In this document: positions 60,604-64,000 of the stretch, piece by piece
Position numbering within the stretch: the stretch's first letter is position 1
How the letters are laid out: each line of letters starts with the position of its first letter
Assembly: GCA_033239525.1 (NCBI GenBank)
Contig: BSYO01000015.1
Coordinates: 17,049,713 to 17,113,712 of the forward strand
Direction of reading: 5' to 3'
DNA from: Nepenthes gracilis
Taxonomy: Eukaryota; Streptophyta; Magnoliopsida; Caryophyllales; Nepenthaceae
DNA: 64,000 bases
Notes under the pieces: model-generated
What the model was told of the DNA's origin: nothing
The model's input: the letters and a program-made list of their open reading frames with translations, nothing else
The model's database searches: none
Position numbers and translations under genes: made by a program

Positions 60604-63603
60604 CTACCGGATTGGATGATACAGAGCAGATATTCTTTTGGGAGGCAATTTCCTCAAGATGTAGAGGACAAGAGCTGAAGGCAGGATCTCAACCAACTGT
60701 TTCAGGAGTAAATAAATATTTATTTATTTTCAGAAATGCAAATAAATGGGAAAAAAATAAAAATAAATAAGATTAGGAAGCAAAAAAATAAGAATTTTCA
60801 AAAAATTATAAACTACCATGTAGTAGATGAAGTTCAAGATTGGATGATTCAAAACGTCTAGGGATGCTTCTGAAGCAAATGCTGACAGGAAGACCTGCAT
60901 TTGTGTTCACAATTAGGACAATGAGAGGAAATTGATGAATATAACGGACGCATAAATAAAACATCGGCTGATATCTGCTAGTATCAGATCCCTCAATACT
61001 GATATTTTTTGATACCATCGTTTTAACAATAAATCAATCTACATTTAAAATATTAGCAGATATGCACGATACAACCAATATATGGGATGATACTTTTCTC
61101 TAGTTCATTTTATTCGGATTCATGAAAAAATGGTGTCCAACACGTTCAATGTAGATACATATCATCTGATATGACTGATACTGATATTACTGTTATTGAC
61201 ACTTATATTTTAATCGATGAATAGCTGTAACAATGTCCTTCAAATAACGAGAGAATAGAAAGCCCTGTCAAGAAGATTACAAATAGGGGTTGGCCTCCGA
61301 GATGGCTGTTAAATGAATCTACCGATGAAGATTACAAAGACGGTCAAGAAGAGAAAACTCATAATATCGTAATTGTTAGTAGTTATTTGCGCAGATTAAT
61401 GGTTTGGGGCAGTAGGGGAAGGGCACCGGCCCTTTCTGTAGCCTAGAGGACAAATGATTGAGTACTTGTATGGGCCTACTAATATAAATGGATAGAATAT
61501 CACGTCATTTGAGAATATTCCAAATGTGTTCAAAGGGAAATATCGTCTGATATATATCAATATCAAACCACACCATACCGAAATTTCTCAATATGAGATA
61601 ATATCGCGATATGTTGTTGTATTTGAGATATATCATAATATATCAATCAATAAAGTTTTGTCAGTTTATGATTCTCAAAAAGTTATTTTATTCGAATATA
61701 TTCAATAACAATCCATATTGTCTGAGATATTGATATGACCGTCACTGATATCGCTACCGATAATTTTATCCATGGTAGCCACCTAACAAAATTAATCGAA
61801 TGTCATTTCAACTAGCATCAGTTTGAAGCCGAGGACATAGGAACAACAAGCCTCAGGTTCTCGTTTCCCAACTTTACCAAGTGAAAAGGAAAATAAAAAG
61901 TCCATTTTAACCGAGGGTAAAGACACTTACCACAAAGCATCTTACAAGGAAGCAGATGAAACAGATAGCAGTCACAAATCCAACCTGCAAAATTTAAACA
62001 CACGTGAATCGAAATGTAGCAATAGATGAAAATATCGGCTACTATTTTAAGTATCTTCCCCCCCATACCAATATTTTTTCAATACTGTGACGATATTACA
62101 ATATGATGCTACATCGGCAACATATCATCAGATATTCAAAATATCGGCCTATACGGTTTTATCAATTTATGATTTTTAAAAAAAATTATTTTTGATATAT
62201 CTGATATCGATACTATCGTCTGAATATGTCCAATATCGATATAATCACAACTGATACTGACATTAGTATTTTCATCTATTTACACGTCAAAGTTATGAAA
62301 AAAACTGCATTCATTCTTTTCCATATCATTTTCTTGTTCAAGTCAGTGAGGAGGCATCTGCAATAGTGAAATCCTACAGGCAAGCCTGGCCAAGCATGGA
62401 ATAAATATAGATATAAAGCCCCCAACATTGCAATACATTGTTGTATCAATCATGATACATCGTCCATATCTAAAATATCAACCTGCCCTATATTTTCTGA
62501 TATATCATTCAATATTTACTCGATATATTTCGAATCACCCAAAAAGATTGTATTAGATATGTCTGATACATATACAGATCACCCAACATACAGCCACGAC
62601 TGATATCGATACTAATTTCTTCATTTCTATGACCAAGTTTCCATGTAAAAGATTTGACAGCCATTAGCATATGCACCATGGGGTGTTACATGAAAGATGT
62701 AGGAGATCTATATAATGAAGGAAAACTATGTTTGTTAGTTATTATTTTTGGTAAAAAATCAGTGAAAAATCTATTAATCTCATAAAAATAAGTAAGTCAC
62801 AATGGTCAATAAATAAATAAATAAATATTCAGTTTAATTATTAATACATTTATATCAAATCCTTTTTATTTGTGATAGTTGCAGTAGGGTCCACTGACCT
62901 CATACAGTTTCTTCCTTCTCCCCTTCGATTCAATTGGAAAGCTCCTCAGCATTAAAAATAATCTGTAAAATATTTTTATTTTATATTAAGTGCACATAAC
63001 CAAAAAAATCTGAACAACAAAAGGCAAATATGCTTAAATAATTTGTAGTTACTAGGGAAAATAAGAAGACTGACCTTCCTCCATAGACCAAGAACCCTAA
63101 TGCAGCTACTATTGACACGCCTGCCAAAATAAAACACTGATAAATTAAGCGTCCATGCCTAACCTAACACTTAGAATCCATAAGAAATCATGGTTTCTTA
63201 AACTAAGACTTGGTCAAAACCGGGCTGCTCGACCAAGCCCGATCTAGCGGACCTGAAATTTTATATGTTAATGTTAATATATATGAGAACTATGAATGGG
63301 CACGGTAAAAAATGAAGAGCATGATCACGGGTGAAAATAAGAGCTATGCAAATATAATTTTGAAAATAAAAACATACAAATATGAAAATGACCATGGACC
63401 AGATCGAATTTGATCATCGACATACACTGCTATGGATTTTGACCCAGATAACAGAGCCAAACCCAGCCAGACATGATCTGATTTTGATTAATTCTAGTCT
63501 TAATCTAATAATTGGGTTGAAGGAGCCAACCTGCAATGAAGATCCTTCCAATGAATTCTACTACACTATTGTCATCTAACCACAGATAAATCCATATACA
63601 AAC
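60604..63603 (-). CDS. TOM1/TOM3/THH1-like membrane protein (5' partial)
   Basis: Six minus-strand exons: 63603-63531, 63120-63075, 62962-62899, 61985-61932, 60894-60817 and 60696-60604, phases consistent, stop TAG at 60606-60604. Joined, they encode about 135 residues: VCIWIYLWLDDNSVVEFIG, then IVAALGFLVYGGR, LFLMLRSFPIESKGRRKKLY, VGFVTAICFICFLVRCF, LDVLNHPILNFIYYM, LVEILPSALVLYILRKLPP and a C-terminal YHPIR. These match the C-terminal half of the plant TOM1/TOM3/THH1 family, multi-pass membrane proteins of the vacuolar membrane, best known as host factors used by tobamoviruses; their normal cellular role is less clear. The family is about 290 residues, so the first half lies right of the window. 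Three copies of the CGATAT repeat sit in its introns. Confidence 0.9.
60950..61220. repeat. CGATAT-rich dispersed repeat, copy 7
   Basis: It has ACATCGGCTGATATCTGC and CTGATATGACTGATACTGAT blocks of the family. The structure is diverged and may be two fragments. Inside an intron of the TOM1-like gene. Confidence 0.45.
61533..61773. repeat. CGATAT-rich dispersed repeat, copy 8
   Basis: It starts GGGAAATATCGTCTGATATA and ends CCGATAATTTTATCCATGG. Same intron as copy 7. Confidence 0.5.
62022..62280. repeat. CGATAT-rich dispersed repeat, copy 9 (best-preserved termini)
   Basis: A perfect 14-bp terminal inverted repeat AATAGATGAAAATA is present at 62022-62035 and, inverted, at 62267-62280. The body has GATATCGATACTATCG and CGGCCTATACGG. 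Intron of the TOM1-like gene. Confidence 0.68.
62400..62630. repeat. CGATAT-rich dispersed repeat, copy 10
   Basis: It runs from AATAAATATAGATATAAAGC to ACTAATTTCTTCATTTCTATG, with ATATCATTCAATATTTACTC and GACTGATATCGATAC inside. It lies 120 bases from copy 9. Confidence 0.5.
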
Positions 63604-64000
63604 CTGCAATCCAAAATGTTGCTTTTAGGCAAAATGTTAAGCAAAATGATACGATAACAATGTTTAATTGAATTATTTTAAGTTCTCTGTTTCAAACATT
63701 TTCTAAAAGTAGACGAGAAGTTTTAAATCTTAATACAAATAAGGCATATCTAGTTGAATCAGTATTTTTTGCCACATTGTGTATCGCAGGAAGCAAGCCC
63801 TATCTGTAGCTGGCAGGCAGATGGAGAATATCCTACTTTTGGACCCACTTGCAACTAGCCAGGAATAGGTTTTCTTCCGGAACCATTTTCCCCTTAATAA
63901 ATAGCAAACTTCCAAAGCTCCTTTGGCTGGTGTGTACTTTTGGAACAAACGATTTTTCCTTAACAATATAAGAGATGGGCAAAACTTTGACCAACATCTG
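63604..64000 (-). other. intron of the TOM1-like gene (to window edge)
   Basis: The acceptor of exon 63603-63531 is at 63604-63605. No further family exon is recognised up to the edge; the 78-residue minus ORF at 63966-63730 does not resemble the family. Confidence 0.55.

Noticed and set aside
63730..63966. 78-codon minus ORF as an N-terminal exon of the TOM1-like gene
   Set aside because: No similarity to the expected membrane segments of the family and no suitable splice sites.

Overview
The window is nuclear DNA of a flowering plant. The evidence is split genes with GT-AG introns, four recognisable plant gene families, AT-rich introns, and abundant Gypsy and Copia LTR retrotransposons and small inverted-repeat elements. 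The species cannot be fixed from the sequence. GC-rich coding exons set in very AT-rich introns are visible, above all in the MATE gene.

Layout. (1) Positions 474-6641 (+): the 3' seven coding exons of a GPI-anchored, cysteine-rich protein of the Arabidopsis At1g61900 type; its first exon(s) lie left of the window. (2) 6642-24389: intergenic DNA filled with LTR elements of one related group (termini TGATRGG...GCATCA): a reverse solo LTR (7735-8909), a forward solo LTR (about 11768-12727) and an 11-kb Gypsy element of the Tat type (13077-24066) with both LTRs, a 5-bp target duplication, decayed gag-pol, an opposite-strand ORF and two tandem-repeat arrays. (3) 24390-32767 (+): a seven-exon MATE transporter (DTX40-like) whose first exon appears to lack one base. 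(4) 34365-59027 (-): a 19-exon ASPM (abnormal spindle) homologue, 1,385 codons with consistent phases throughout. Its 11.8-kb first intron holds a Copia element that itself contains two later insertions, and its intron 16 holds one solo LTR inside another. (5) 60604-63603 (-): the six 3' coding exons of a TOM1/TOM3/THH1-like membrane protein; upstream exons lie right of the window.

The first gene and the MATE gene are co-oriented, MATE and ASPM converge (1.6 kb apart), and ASPM and the TOM1-like gene are head-to-tail on the minus strand. No operon-like or pathway link between the four genes is visible. A dispersed repeat of about 190-280 bp, rich in CGATAT/GATATC and ending in inverted ATGGATGAAAATAT-type termini, recurs at least ten times in or beside the first, third and fourth genes. 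The coordinates below were worked out by hand: splice sites were chosen by GT-AG rule, phase agreement and family similarity, and family assignments come from memory of the families, not from a database search.
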